A DNA stretch of 24,324 bases, from NCBI GenBank assembly GCA_937934165.1, contig CALGZX010000155.1, positions 1 through 24,324 on the forward strand, read 5' to 3'. The number at the start of each line of letters is the position of its first letter. Position 1 is the first letter of the stretch. The translations under genes and the position numbers were made by a program. Below the pieces are notes generated by a model. The model worked only from the letters and a program-made list of their open reading frames with translations, did not search any database and was not told where the DNA came from. This DNA comes from an uncultured Collinsella sp. (GTDB lineage Bacteria; Actinomycetota; Coriobacteriia; Coriobacteriales; Coriobacteriaceae). Below are positions 7,633 through 15,416 of this stretch, one piece after another.

Positions 7633-9861
7633 CTAAGCCTGGGGCACCTCACCAGTCGCAAGAATCTGCTCGAGTGCGTCCTCATCCAGCACGGGCACAC
7701 CCAGCTGCTCAGCCTTGGTGAGCTTGGAGCCCGCTTTGGGACCGGCGACCAGATAGCTCGTCTTCTTTGAAACACTGCCCGAGACCTTGGCACCAAGCAC
7801 CTTGAGCGCCGCGCCCGCCTCGTCGCGGGTGCGGTTGACAAGCGTGCCGGTGAGCACGAAGGTCAAACCCGCGAGCGGCTGTGCGTCGGCGAGCTCGCCT
7901 GCCACGCCGGCATCGGCTGCGGCTTGCGCGTGTGCGGCACCCAGGTCGACCTCGAGCGAAAGGCCCGCTTGGCGCAGACGCTCCAGCACGGCTAGGTTCT
8001 CGGGCACGGACAGGAACTGCTTGACGCTCGCCGCAATCTTGGGACCGATGCCCTCGCACTCGGCGATGTCCTCTTCGCTCGCCAAGATGAGCTTGTCAAT
8101 CGACAGGAATCGCTCGGCGATGACCTCGCCCACGCTCTTGCCCACGTGGCGGATGCCCAGGGCAAACAGCACGCGACCGAGCGGCTGGCTCTTGGACTTG
8201 TTGAGCTCGGCGATGATTTTCTCGGCCGTCTTAAGGCCTACCGGAATGGGGTCGCCCTTCTTGACGCCCTTTTTGCTGTTGGAGCTGGCGTACACGCGGC
8301 CCGTATCCAGGCCGGCAATGTCGTCGACCGTGAGCTGGTAGAAGTCCGCAACATCGTGGATCAGCCCGGCGGCGATCATCTTGTCGACGATCTCGTCGCC
8401 CAGGCCATCAACGTCCATGCAGCCGCGGCTCACCCAGTGGAGCAGGCGCTCCTTGAGCTGCGCGGGGCAGTCGATGGAGACGCAGCGGTAAGCGACCTCG
8501 CCATCCTCGTGGACCACGGGGCTGCCGCACACGGGGCAGACCTCGGGCATGTGCCAGTCGACCGAATCGGCCGGACGCTTGTCGAGCACCGGGCCCACGA
8601 CCTCGGGGATCACGTCGCCCGCCTTGTGAACGATGATGGTGTCGCCCTCGCGCACGTTTTTGCGGCGGATCTCGTCGATGTTGTGCAGCGTGGCGCGCGC
8701 GATGGTGGAGCCGGCGACCGTCACCGGGTCGAACTCGGCGACCGGCGTGAGCACACCGGTGCGGCCCACCTGGATGCGAATTTCGCGCAAGACGGTCTGC
8801 TTTTCCTCGGGCGGGAACTTAAAGGCAATGGCCCAGCGCGGCGCACGGGCGGTAAAGCCCAGGTCGAGCTGCTGCTGAAAGCTATCGACCTTTACGACCA
8901 CGCCGTCGATGTCGTAGTCCAGGTCGCCGCGGTGCTCGAGCGCCTGGGCACAAAACTCGTGGACCTCGGCCGGCGTGGCGCAACGAGCCACGTTGGGGTT
9001 GACGCTAAAGCCGGCGCTACGCAACCAATCGAGGAACTCGCGCTGGCTGTGGACGTGCAGCGGATCGGTATCGGCGATGGCGTAGATAAAGGTGGCCAAA
9101 TCGCGGCGCGCCGTGACCTTGGGGTCTTTTTGGCGCAGGCTGCCGGCGGCGGCGTTGCGCGGGTTGGCGAAGGGGTCGCGACCCTCGACATCGGCCTCGT
9201 CGTTCAGACGAACAAAGCTGCCCTTGGGCATATAGACCTCGCCGCGCACCTCGATGGTGCGCTCGCGGTCGGCGCCCATGTGGGCGAGTGCCGGCTCGGA
9301 CAGGTGCATGGGCACGTCCTTGATGGTGCGCACGTTGAGCGACACGTCCTCGCCCGTGGTGCCGTCGCCACGTGTGGCCGCGCGTACGAAGGTGCCGTTT
9401 TGGTAGGTAAGCGCCACGCCCAGACCGTCGATCTTAAGCTCGCAGGTATAGGTGACGCTGCCGGCACCGAGCGCGTCCTCGGTGCGCTGGAGCCACGCGT
9501 CGAGCTCGTCCAGATCCATGGCATCGTCCATGGAATACATGCGTGCCATGTGCGTGACCGGCGTAAACTGCTCGCTCACGTACCCGCCCACGCGCTGGGT
9601 ATAGCTGTCGGGCGTCACCAGGTCGGGGTAGGTGGCCTCAATTTCCTGCAGTTCAACGAGCATTTTGTCGAAGGCGGCATCCGTGATCTCGGGCGCGTCG
9701 AGCATGTAGTAGCGATAGGCGTGGTAATCGAGCTCGTGGCGCAGTTCGGCCGCGCGCGCTGCCGCCTGGGCACGGGCGTCGGTCGGTGCGGTGGCTTCCG
9801 CGGTCGTGGGCGTTTCGGTATCGATGTCCACGCCGTCACCAAACAGGCTCGATTGCTCCAT
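7633..9861 (-). CDS. ligA: NAD+-dependent DNA ligase LigA
   Basis: A 742-residue essential replication and repair ligase that seals nicks using NAD+. Domain order is complete: NAD-binding Ia domain (YHAYRYYMLDAPEITDAAFD, from about residue 46), adenylation domain with nucleophile K143 in the KIDG motif, OB fold (about 350-430), a four-cysteine zinc finger (C442, C445, C460, C465), helix-hairpin-helix repeats (about 480-640) and a C-terminal BRCT domain (about 660-742). It is longer than the common 670 residues because of a roughly 30-residue acidic/alanine-rich N-terminal leader and a longer linker before the BRCT domain. GAAGGAG eight bases before the ATG supports the start. It is single, converges on the MerR gene, and is separated from the HtrA gene by a repeat-filled 450-bp gap. 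Confidence 0.98.
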   Translation of the reverse strand: MEQSSLFGDGVDIDTETPTTAEATAPTDARAQAAARAAELRHELDYHAYRYYMLDAPEITDAAFDKMLVELQEIEATYPDLVTPDSYTQRVGGYVSEQFTPVTHMARMYSMDDAMDLDELDAWLQRTEDALGAGSVTYTCELKIDGLGVALTYQNGTFVRAATRGDGTTGEDVSLNVRTIKDVPMHLSEPALAHMGADRERTIEVRGEVYMPKGSFVRLNDEADVEGRDPFANPRNAAAGSLRQKDPKVTARRDLATFIYAIADTDPLHVHSQREFLDWLRSAGFSVNPNVARCATPAEVHEFCAQALEHRGDLDYDIDGVVVKVDSFQQQLDLGFTARAPRWAIAFKFPPEEKQTVLREIRIQVGRTGVLTPVAEFDPVTVAGSTIARATLHNIDEIRRKNVREGDTIIVHKAGDVIPEVVGPVLDKRPADSVDWHMPEVCPVCGSPVVHEDGEVAYRCVSIDCPAQLKERLLHWVSRGCMDVDGLGDEIVDKMIAAGLIHDVADFYQLTVDDIAGLDTGRVYASSNSKKGVKKGDPIPVGLKTAEKIIAELNKSKSQPLGRVLFALGIRHVGKSVGEVIAERFLSIDKLILASEEDIAECEGIGPKIAASVKQFLSVPENLAVLERLRQAGLSLEVDLGAAHAQAAADAGVAGELADAQPLAGLTFVLTGTLVNRTRDEAGAALKVLGAKVSGSVSKKTSYLVAGPKAGSKLTKAEQLGVPVLDEDALEQILATGEVPQA

Positions 9862-9970
9862 AGCGGCACTCCTTCGCTCGATTTCAAACGGATACTAGAG
9901 TACCACCGGTCGCAACGGGGCCGAATAGCGGTCTCAAACCGCACCGAATCGGCAGCGGCCGGACCGGTGC

Positions 9971-10171
9971 GGACAGTTAGTTCAGATACGTATAAATCCT
10001 AGAGCTGGATCAGGCACGAACACCCCTGTTTCAACTAATTTGAGCCCCTCGAAACCATGTAAACGTCCCACTCTCCCTTCCAAACACCCATTCGAGCCCC
10101 ATCCCAATCAAAAATTACTCAAAACGCATCCCAAGCTGCCCCAGATTTATACGTATCTGAACTAACTGTCC
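9971..10171. mobile_element. 201-bp MITE-like element with perfect 28-bp terminal inverted repeats
   Basis: Arms at 9971-9998 and 10144-10171 are exact reverse complements over 28 bp (outer bases GGACAGTTAGTTCAGATACG). The interior of 145 bp is AT-richer than its surroundings and has no convincing reading frame. No obvious target-site duplication was found next to the ends. It lies about 110 bp upstream of the ligA start. A non-autonomous transposable element or a mobile regulatory repeat fits best. Confidence 0.7.
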
Positions 10172-10207
10172 AGACCATTACGAACCAGGCCTCTTGCCAG
10201 CCACAAG

Positions 10208-10238
10208 TGATCCGTTTTCCTCCGTCCCCAACGGATCA
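10208..10238. repeat. Palindromic repeat shared with the ABC gene end
   Basis: A hairpin with arms TGATCCGTT (10208-10216) and AACGGATCA (10230-10238). Bases 10208-10226 are identical to the reverse complement of 3279-3297. It lies between the MITE-like element and the HtrA terminator. Confidence 0.75.
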
Positions 10239-10246
10239 ACAAGAAA

Positions 10247-10282
10247 AGAGGGGCTGTCCCGCGTTGATGGGACAGCCCCTCT
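10247..10282 (-). terminator. Rho-independent terminator of the HtrA gene
   Basis: A perfect 14-bp stem, AGAGGGGCTGTCCC and its complement, with an 8-base loop. On the minus strand it is followed by TTTTCTT (10241-10247 read in reverse), 27 bp after the HtrA stop. Confidence 0.88.
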
Positions 10283-10308
10283 GGCATTGGTATGTGCGAA
10301 ACGGCTCG

Positions 10309-11766
10309 CTAGAACCCCTGGCCGTAGCCTTGACCCTGGCCCTGCTGGCCCAACAGCTCCTCCAGATACTGGCGCAGCTGCTCATCGGTAATGCCGCCGT
10401 TGCCGGTGTCGGTCGAACTGTCGTCCTGCTGCTGGTTCTGCAGCTCCTCGTCGGAGCCCAGCTCGACGGTAACCTTCTTCTCTTCCTTGCCGCGCATGAG
10501 CGTGATCTCGACCTTCTCGCCCACCTCGTGGCTGCGCAGTGCGATGATCAGGCCATCGGCGCTCGTGATCTCGTCGTCGCCCAGCTTGGTGATGACGTCG
10601 CCCTCCTGAATGCCGGCCTTGGCGGCGGGACCGTCCTCGACGACGCTCGCCACGTACGCACCACTATCGGTGCTCAGCTTGTTGGTACGGGCGTTGAGCG
10701 CGTTGACGCTCGAAAGCGTAGCGCCCATGTACGGATGCACCGGCGTCTTGCCGTCGATAATCTGGTCGGCAATGTTCTTGGCGTAGTTAACCGGAATGGC
10801 AAAGCCCACGCCCGAGCTGGAGCCCGAGTAGCTCTCGATGAGCGAGTTAATACCCACGAGCTCGCCGTTGTCGTTGACGAGCGCGCCGCCGGAGTTGCCC
10901 GGGTTGATGGCGGCATCGGTCTGGATCATGTTGGCGTAGATGGTGTTGCCACTGGTAGAGCTCATGGCCGTGGAGCGATAGAGCGCCGAGACGATGCCCG
11001 TGGAGACAGACTGCTCGTTGCCAAACGGCGAGCCGATCGCCATAACCCACTCGCCCACGTTGAGCTTGGAGGAATCACCAATCTCGATCGGCGTGAGCTT
11101 GGAGGCATCGGCATCCTTGAGCTTAATGACGGCGAGGTCGCTCGAAGCATCGTTGCCCACGAACTCGGCCTCGTAGGTGGTGCCGTCGTCCATGGTCACC
11201 ACGTACTGGTCATAGCCATCGACCACATGGTTGTTGGTGAGGATGTGGCCCTCGGTATCGAGCACAACGCCCGAACCGACGCTGCCCGAACTATCCGACT
11301 CGTCGGCAGACTGCGAAAGCGAGCCATTCTGGCTGCCGCTCGAAGTGGCGGTGATGGAAACGACGGAGGGCAGGGCCTTGGCAGAAACGGCCTCGGCCAG
11401 CGTGGTGTCCTCGGAATCAATCGTAATCTTTTGCGTCGATGAACCCGAAGCACCCGCCGTCACGGCATTCTTGCCGCCGCCAATGTTGAGCGTGCCGCTC
11501 ATAATGAGTGCAATGACCAGCAGGGCGCCGCAGGCACAGCCGGCGAGTGCCGTAATAAAGATCGGCAGCTTTTTGGTCTTGGTCTTGACCACCGTGTGCT
11601 TGTTCACGACCTGCTGACCGCCGAGCGGCTTGCCGGTCTGTGTGTCGTAGGCCTGCACGTAGGGAATGTTGCCGTCGGCAGGCGTCGACTCAACCTGTAC
11701 GCGCGGCTGCTGCGTCTCGCCGGCGTGGCCCGCATCCTGGGGGCGCTGGGAATCGTTCTCGCTCAT
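10309..11766 (-). CDS. Membrane-anchored HtrA/DegP-type serine protease
   Basis: A 485-residue trypsin-like protease. It has a cytoplasmic Q/T-rich N-terminus of about 65 residues, one membrane helix (about 68-91), then an exported chymotrypsin-fold domain with the triad H180 (TNNHVVDG), D210 (SSDLAVIKL) and S292 (NPGNSGGALV), one PDZ domain (about 375-460), and a Q/G-rich tail ending GQGQGYGQGF. This type-II anchor layout is the common actinobacterial HtrA/PepD form that deals with misfolded envelope proteins. The start at 11766 follows GAAAGGA with eight-base spacing; a longer frame to 11805 has no such site. It lies downstream of the OmpR-type regulator gene, separated by two palindromes, so it is probably transcribed separately. 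Confidence 0.94.
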   Translation of the reverse strand: MSENDSQRPQDAGHAGETQQPRVQVESTPADGNIPYVQAYDTQTGKPLGGQQVVNKHTVVKTKTKKLPIFITALAGCACGALLVIALIMSGTLNIGGGKNAVTAGASGSSTQKITIDSEDTTLAEAVSAKALPSVVSITATSSGSQNGSLSQSADESDSSGSVGSGVVLDTEGHILTNNHVVDGYDQYVVTMDDGTTYEAEFVGNDASSDLAVIKLKDADASKLTPIEIGDSSKLNVGEWVMAIGSPFGNEQSVSTGIVSALYRSTAMSSTSGNTIYANMIQTDAAINPGNSGGALVNDNGELVGINSLIESYSGSSSGVGFAIPVNYAKNIADQIIDGKTPVHPYMGATLSSVNALNARTNKLSTDSGAYVASVVEDGPAAKAGIQEGDVITKLGDDEITSADGLIIALRSHEVGEKVEITLMRGKEEKKVTVELGSDEELQNQQQDDSSTDTGNGGITDEQLRQYLEELLGQQGQGQGYGQGF

Positions 11767-11795
11767 AGCTGCGATCCTTTCGTCAAATAACCAAA

Positions 11796-11819
11796 GGCCC
11801 GCCAAACATGTGGCGGGCC
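11796..11819 (-). terminator. Hairpin in the HtrA leader, possible terminator or attenuator
   Basis: A perfect 9-bp stem GGCCCGCCA/TGGCGGGCC with a six-base loop, followed on the minus strand by TTTGGTT. It ends about 30 bp before the HtrA start codon, so it either stops read-through from the regulator gene or acts in the HtrA leader. Confidence 0.5.
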
Positions 11820-11938
11820 ATCATTGTTCACGTTGAGTTGTACCCCAATATGCGGGCGAACGTGTATGAGAACGCAATCTTTTAGGAAGGCTTAAGTTCT
11901 GCCGCAGACCCGAAAGGAACCCGCACCCGCGTCAATAC

Positions 11939-11969
11939 CACCACAAAGGTGCCTGTCCCCTTTGTGGTG
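11939..11969. repeat. Short palindromic repeat after the OmpR-type regulator gene
   Basis: Perfect 11-bp arms CACCACAAAGG (11939-11949) and CCTTTGTGGTG (11959-11969), loop TGCCTGTCC. It begins a few bases past the regulator's stop codon. The minus-strand transcript has no U-run after it, so it resembles a repetitive palindrome more than a classical terminator. Confidence 0.7.
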
Positions 11970-11974
11970 AAAAG

Positions 11975-12637
11975 CTAGTCCTTAAACAGATAGCCCACGC
12001 CGCGGACGGTGGTGATGTGCGCCGCGATCTGCGGGCCCACCTTGGAGCGGATGCGTCGAATGTGCACGTCGACGGTGCGCGTGCCGCCGCAGTACTCAAA
12101 GCCCCACACGCGGTGCAGCAGCACCTCGCGGCTGTAGGCGCGGTTGGGATGCGTCGCCAAAAAGCTCAGCAGCGAGTACTCCATCAGCGTCAGGTCGATG
12201 GGCTCATCGTCGAGCGTCACCTGGTAGGTGGCAAGGTTGATCTCGAGGTTATCGATGTTGAGCACATCGTCGGCTGTAACGGTCTCCTCCTCGCCCATCA
12301 GGCGCTGCGCACGAGCCTTAAGCTCGCTGGGTGTCGCCGTGGGGCATACAAAGTCGGCATGCGCGTGATTCGGCAGGCGCAGGGTGCTAAGCGCCTCGTC
12401 GTCAACGATCACCAGCATGGGGACGCCGCCACGATCGTCAAGCCACTTGGCAATTTGATCGATACGGTCGCTGCGGATGCCATCGGAATCGAGGATCAGC
12501 AGGTCAAAGTCGTGCGCCGCAGTCGGCGAATCGGGGGTGGCCAGGCTCACCTCGACACCCAGGGTGGTCGTCAAGCTGCGGGCAAACTCGTGGAAGCGCG
12601 TCGTGCGCGCCATGAACAGGGCACTCTTTTCGGACAT
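11975..12637 (-). CDS. Atypical OmpR/PhoB-family response regulator (GlnR-like)
   Basis: A 220-residue protein with a receiver-like domain (about 1-110) and a winged-helix trans_reg_C domain (about 120-220). The DNA-binding half, with the block GGTRTVDVHIRRIRSKVG, resembles actinobacterial GlnR closely. The receiver has a phospho-acceptor-like Asp in LLILDSDG but lacks the acidic pair at the end of strand 1 (sequence ALFMARTTR), and the conserved Lys position reads T in FVCPTATPSEL. Phosphorylation by a kinase is therefore doubtful, and no kinase gene is nearby. The start at 12637 follows TTTGGAGG with six-base spacing. It lies 50 bp after the glutamine synthetase-like gene, probably in the same operon. 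The GlnR-type nitrogen role is inferred from this similarity and context; it could be another orphan OmpR-family regulator. Confidence 0.88.
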   Translation of the reverse strand: MSEKSALFMARTTRFHEFARSLTTTLGVEVSLATPDSPTAAHDFDLLILDSDGIRSDRIDQIAKWLDDRGGVPMLVIVDDEALSTLRLPNHAHADFVCPTATPSELKARAQRLMGEEETVTADDVLNIDNLEINLATYQVTLDDEPIDLTLMEYSLLSFLATHPNRAYSREVLLHRVWGFEYCGGTRTVDVHIRRIRSKVGPQIAAHITTVRGVGYLFKD

Positions 12638-12687
12638 ATCGGCCTCCAAAGAAATGAGCTCAATCGTACTGGAACAAGCCGGCGCGA

Positions 12688-14025
12688 TTAGGAGTTCGCC
12701 AGGTAGTGCTTGATCTCCCACTCGGTGATCGTAGACTCAAACTTATGCCACTCGTCGCGCTTCTTTTTGAGGAAGAAGCTGTGGATGTGCTCGCCGAGGG
12801 CATCCTTCATAAACTGCGAGTCCTCAAACACGTCGAGCGCCTCTTTGAGCGAACGCGGCAGCGGCGTGTAGCCGGCCTCGACCATCTGACGGTCGGTAAG
12901 CTTGAGCGTCTCAGCCGTTGCCTCGGGCGGGAGCTCCAGCTTGCGCTCGATGCCGTCCAGACCAGCCGCCAGCGTGACGGCGTTGACCAGGTACGGGTTG
13001 GCCATGGGGTCGGGGCTGCGAAGCTCGATGCGCGTGGACAGCTGCTTGCCGGGCTTGTAGACCGGAATGCGGACCATACTCGCGCGGTTGCGCAGGCCCC
13101 ACGTGGCGTACTGCGGCACGGAGTCGCCGCCCGTGGTGATGCGCTTGTACGAGTTGACCGTGGGGTTAGTGATGGCGCTGATCTCGCGCGCGTGCGCCAA
13201 GATGCCGGCCATGTAGTGCTTGGCGATATCGGAGAGGTGGTACTTCTCGTCGTCCTCGCCCCAAAAGACGTTGTTGCCGTCGTGGTCGAATAGCGACTGG
13301 CACAGGAACATAGCGCTGCCGTCCTCGCCCGCCAACGGCTTGGGCATAAAGGAGGCGTGGCACCCGCTCTCGTAAGCCTGCTGCTTAATGATGAGTTTGG
13401 CCGTGGTGATGGCGTCGGACATGCTCAGGGCCTCGGCGTGGCGCAGGCTCATGCCGTGCTGTGAGCGGCCGGCGGCGTGAAAGGTGTACTCCACGGGCAC
13501 GGACATCTTCTCGAGCGTGAGGACCGTGTTGCGGCGCAGGTCGCGAGCGGCATCGCTCACCGAAAGATCGAAGTAGCCCACGTTGTCGAGCGGCTCGGGG
13601 GTGTGCTCGTCGGGGAAGTAGTAATACTCCAGCTCGGCGCCCACGTTGAGCAGGTAGCCAGCCTTCTCGGCCTTATAGAACATGCGGCGCAACGCATCGC
13701 GCGGATCGCCGGCGAAGGGCTTGCGGTCGGGGGTGCACACATCGCAGAACACGCGGGCGACGCCGTTGTGGCTCGGGCGCCACGGCAAAATCTGGAAGGT
13801 CGAAGCGTCGGGAAACGCCAGCATGTCGGCTTCCTCGGGCGTGGCAAAGCCCTCGATGGCGGAGCCGTCAAAGCCAATACCCTCCTCAAAAGCGACCTCG
13901 AGGTCCTCGGGGCTAATGGCAAAGTTCTTGAGGCGGCCGAGAATGTCGACAAACCACAGACGCACAAAGCGGATGTCACGCTGCTCTACGGAGCGGAGTA
14001 CGTAATCGATGTTCTGCTGGTTCAT
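12688..14025 (-). CDS. Glutamine synthetase-like protein (type I fold, divergent active site)
   Basis: A 445-residue member of the glutamine synthetase family, the length of the short GSI-alpha form; no adenylylation-site tyrosine motif is seen. Family blocks are clear: FDGSAIEGF (52-60), GAELEYYYF (129-137), ASFMPKP (224-230), NPTVNSYKR (287-295), RIELRSPDP (332-340). Compared by eye with Bacillus and E. coli GlnA, E131, E133, E334 and R336 are kept, but the two glutamates of the HHE...GQHE motif read A184 and G191, and the metal-binding histidine of SGMH reads F240. The flap glutamate region is also changed (GGDSVP). Catalysis as a normal glutamine synthetase is thus uncertain; a regulatory or different ligase role is possible. 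AAAGGGGAG precedes the ATG. It heads a likely operon with the GlnR-like gene. Confidence 0.9.
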   Translation of the reverse strand: MNQQNIDYVLRSVEQRDIRFVRLWFVDILGRLKNFAISPEDLEVAFEEGIGFDGSAIEGFATPEEADMLAFPDASTFQILPWRPSHNGVARVFCDVCTPDRKPFAGDPRDALRRMFYKAEKAGYLLNVGAELEYYYFPDEHTPEPLDNVGYFDLSVSDAARDLRRNTVLTLEKMSVPVEYTFHAAGRSQHGMSLRHAEALSMSDAITTAKLIIKQQAYESGCHASFMPKPLAGEDGSAMFLCQSLFDHDGNNVFWGEDDEKYHLSDIAKHYMAGILAHAREISAITNPTVNSYKRITTGGDSVPQYATWGLRNRASMVRIPVYKPGKQLSTRIELRSPDPMANPYLVNAVTLAAGLDGIERKLELPPEATAETLKLTDRQMVEAGYTPLPRSLKEALDVFEDSQFMKDALGEHIHSFFLKKKRDEWHKFESTITEWEIKHYLANS

Positions 14026-14064
14026 GTCGCTCCCCTTTCTTTCGGGCGGGTTTCGACTGGTCTA

Positions 14065-14084
14065 TATCGCAGATACTATCGCAG
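14065..14084. repeat. Short direct repeat upstream of the glutamine synthetase-like gene
   Basis: TATCGCAG occurs twice with a 12-bp period (14065-14072, 14077-14084), 40-60 bp before the start codon. It could be a regulator site read from one helical face. No classical GlnR box (GTnAC-n6-GAAAC) was found in 14026-14159. Confidence 0.35.
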
Positions 14085-14159
14085 AAAAATGTTTCCGCAG
14101 GGTTAAAGCGTATCAAGCGCTCAAAAAACGTGCGCGAACAGGCAGTTGCGAACGAATGG

Positions 14160-15182
14160 TTAGCGCGAGGTCGATGCGCGGTGTTCGATGTGGCCGGGGA
14201 TCTCGATGCGTTTGGGCGCCAGCTTTGCGGCCTCGCCCACGGTGGTGGTAACAACGTCGATGCGCTCGGACAGGCGCTCGACTACGCGCTCGGCAATGGT
14301 AAGGGTGTCCTGCGCGGCCGTGGTCACGCCGCCAAAGAGCACGTGGTTCCAGGGGTAATCGTCGAACGTCGCGATCTTAAGACCCGCCGGCAACGAGGGT
14401 CCCAACTGTGCCAGTGCCTCGGTCAGACGCAGAAAGACCAAGCCGTTGACGGCAATGAGGCCGAGCTTTTTGCCGGCATAGCCGCGGATGGTCTCGTCCA
14501 AGCGGCCGACGCCCGTGGCACCGCCATCGGCCAAGGTGACGACCTCGCCCGCAAGGCCGCGGCGCGAAAGCTCGTCGGCAAAGGCCTCGGCGCGCTCGCG
14601 ACGCACGGGGCTGTCGTCGCTTGCCTCGGTGAGCAGGCACAGACGCTCGCTGCCCGTAGCAGCCAAGGCGTCTACCAAGCCGGCAACCAGCTCGCGGTTG
14701 TTGGACGTCACCAGATCGACACCGCCGGCGGCAACATCGCGGTCGAGCAGCACAACGGGTAAACGTCCCGCGGCAGCGGCGATTGCCTCGTCGTTACCGC
14801 CGCAGGTATTGACGACCAGGCCGTCCACGCCGGCATCGATAAGTCTGGTGAGCGACTCTGCCTCCTTGGCGGGGTCGTTGCCGCTAATGGCCGTCATAAG
14901 CGAGCAGCCGCGCGCGGCGGCACTGGCGGAAAGCCCTTCGAGCATTGCGCTCGAGAACGGGTTGGCGATGTCGGCCAGAATCACGCCGATGAGGTTGGTG
15001 CGTGAGCTGCGTAGATTGCGTGCGGCGGCACGTGGGCGATAGCCAGTGCGCTCGATAACCGCCGCGATGCGAGCGCGGGTTTCCTCGGTCATCTGCCCGG
15101 GGCGGTTATTGAGATAGCGCGAGACCGTGGCCGGACTCACGCCCGCCTCGACGGCAATGTCCTTGATTCTCATCTGCGCCAT
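14160..15182 (-). CDS. LacI family transcriptional regulator (KdgR-like)
   Basis: A 340-residue repressor. Residues 4-50 hold the LacI helix-turn-helix and hinge (MRIKDIAVEAGVSPATVSRY, then ARNLRSSRTNLIGVI), followed by a periplasmic-binding-protein-like effector domain to the C-terminus. GGGGTG precedes the ATG at 15182; an internal ATG three codons later is a possible alternative. The gene is divergent from kdgK-kdgA, and two tandem sites with the AAACCGATTT core of LacI-family operators lie between them, so it most likely represses the KDG operon and perhaps itself. A ligand such as KDG or KDPG is inferred from context only. Confidence 0.92.
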   Translation of the reverse strand: MAQMRIKDIAVEAGVSPATVSRYLNNRPGQMTEETRARIAAVIERTGYRPRAAARNLRSSRTNLIGVILADIANPFSSAMLEGLSASAAARGCSLMTAISGNDPAKEAESLTRLIDAGVDGLVVNTCGGNDEAIAAAAGRLPVVLLDRDVAAGGVDLVTSNNRELVAGLVDALAATGSERLCLLTEASDDSPVRRERAEAFADELSRRGLAGEVVTLADGGATGVGRLDETIRGYAGKKLGLIAVNGLVFLRLTEALAQLGPSLPAGLKIATFDDYPWNHVLFGGVTTAAQDTLTIAERVVERLSERIDVVTTTVGEAAKLAPKRIEIPGHIEHRASTSR

Positions 15183-15246
15183 AGCGCACCCCGTTTCCCA
15201 ATGTCGGCAGTCTGAGCCATTTTAGGCATTTTTTTAAAAATCTCGC

Positions 15247-15273
15247 TTGCAAAACGCTGTAGGTGAGTATACT
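15247..15273 (+). promoter_or_regulatory. Tentative kdgK promoter
   Basis: TTGCAA (15247-15252) and TATACT (15268-15273) with a short 15-bp spacer, directly upstream of the LacI-type operators. A dyad TGTAG...CTACA straddles the -10 region. The short spacing makes this tentative. Confidence 0.4.
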
Positions 15274-15286
15274 ACAACTCGAAACG

Positions 15287-15311
15287 AAACCGATTTCGTA
15301 AACCGATTTCG
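15287..15311 (+). promoter_or_regulatory. Tandem LacI-type operators of the kdgK-kdgA operon
   Basis: The 12-mer AAACCGATTTCG occurs twice, at 15287-15298 and 15300-15311, a 13-bp period. Each has the central CG and AAACCG/TTT core typical of LacI-family operators. They lie just downstream of the promoter candidate, a good position for a road-block repressor. Confidence 0.7.
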
Positions 15312-15315
15312 GCAA

Positions 15316-15373
15316 GCGTTGGCACGGAGGTGCAAAGACGCACCCTACCGTCTTGGCACCTCCGTGCCAACGC
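15316..15373 (+). repeat. Long hairpin in the kdgK leader
   Basis: An 18-bp perfect outer stem (GCGTTGGCACGGAGGTGC at 15316-15333, partner 15356-15373) continued by AAGACG/CGTCTT (15335-15340, 15349-15354) around an eight-base loop. It would be transcribed in the kdgK leader, 44 bp before the start codon. It may be a repetitive palindrome or a control hairpin. Confidence 0.75.
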
Positions 15374-15416
15374 CATATCAAAGGTGTACACACGAGCAAA
15401 AAGGAGCTGCGCAACC

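Noticed and set aside
9971..10171. Element as an insertion sequence with a transposase
   Set aside because: At 201 bp with no credible reading frame it can only be non-autonomous.
14026..14159. GlnR boxes upstream of the glutamine synthetase-like gene
   Set aside because: GAAAC-like words exist but not with the GTnAC partners and spacing of the known box, so no site is called.
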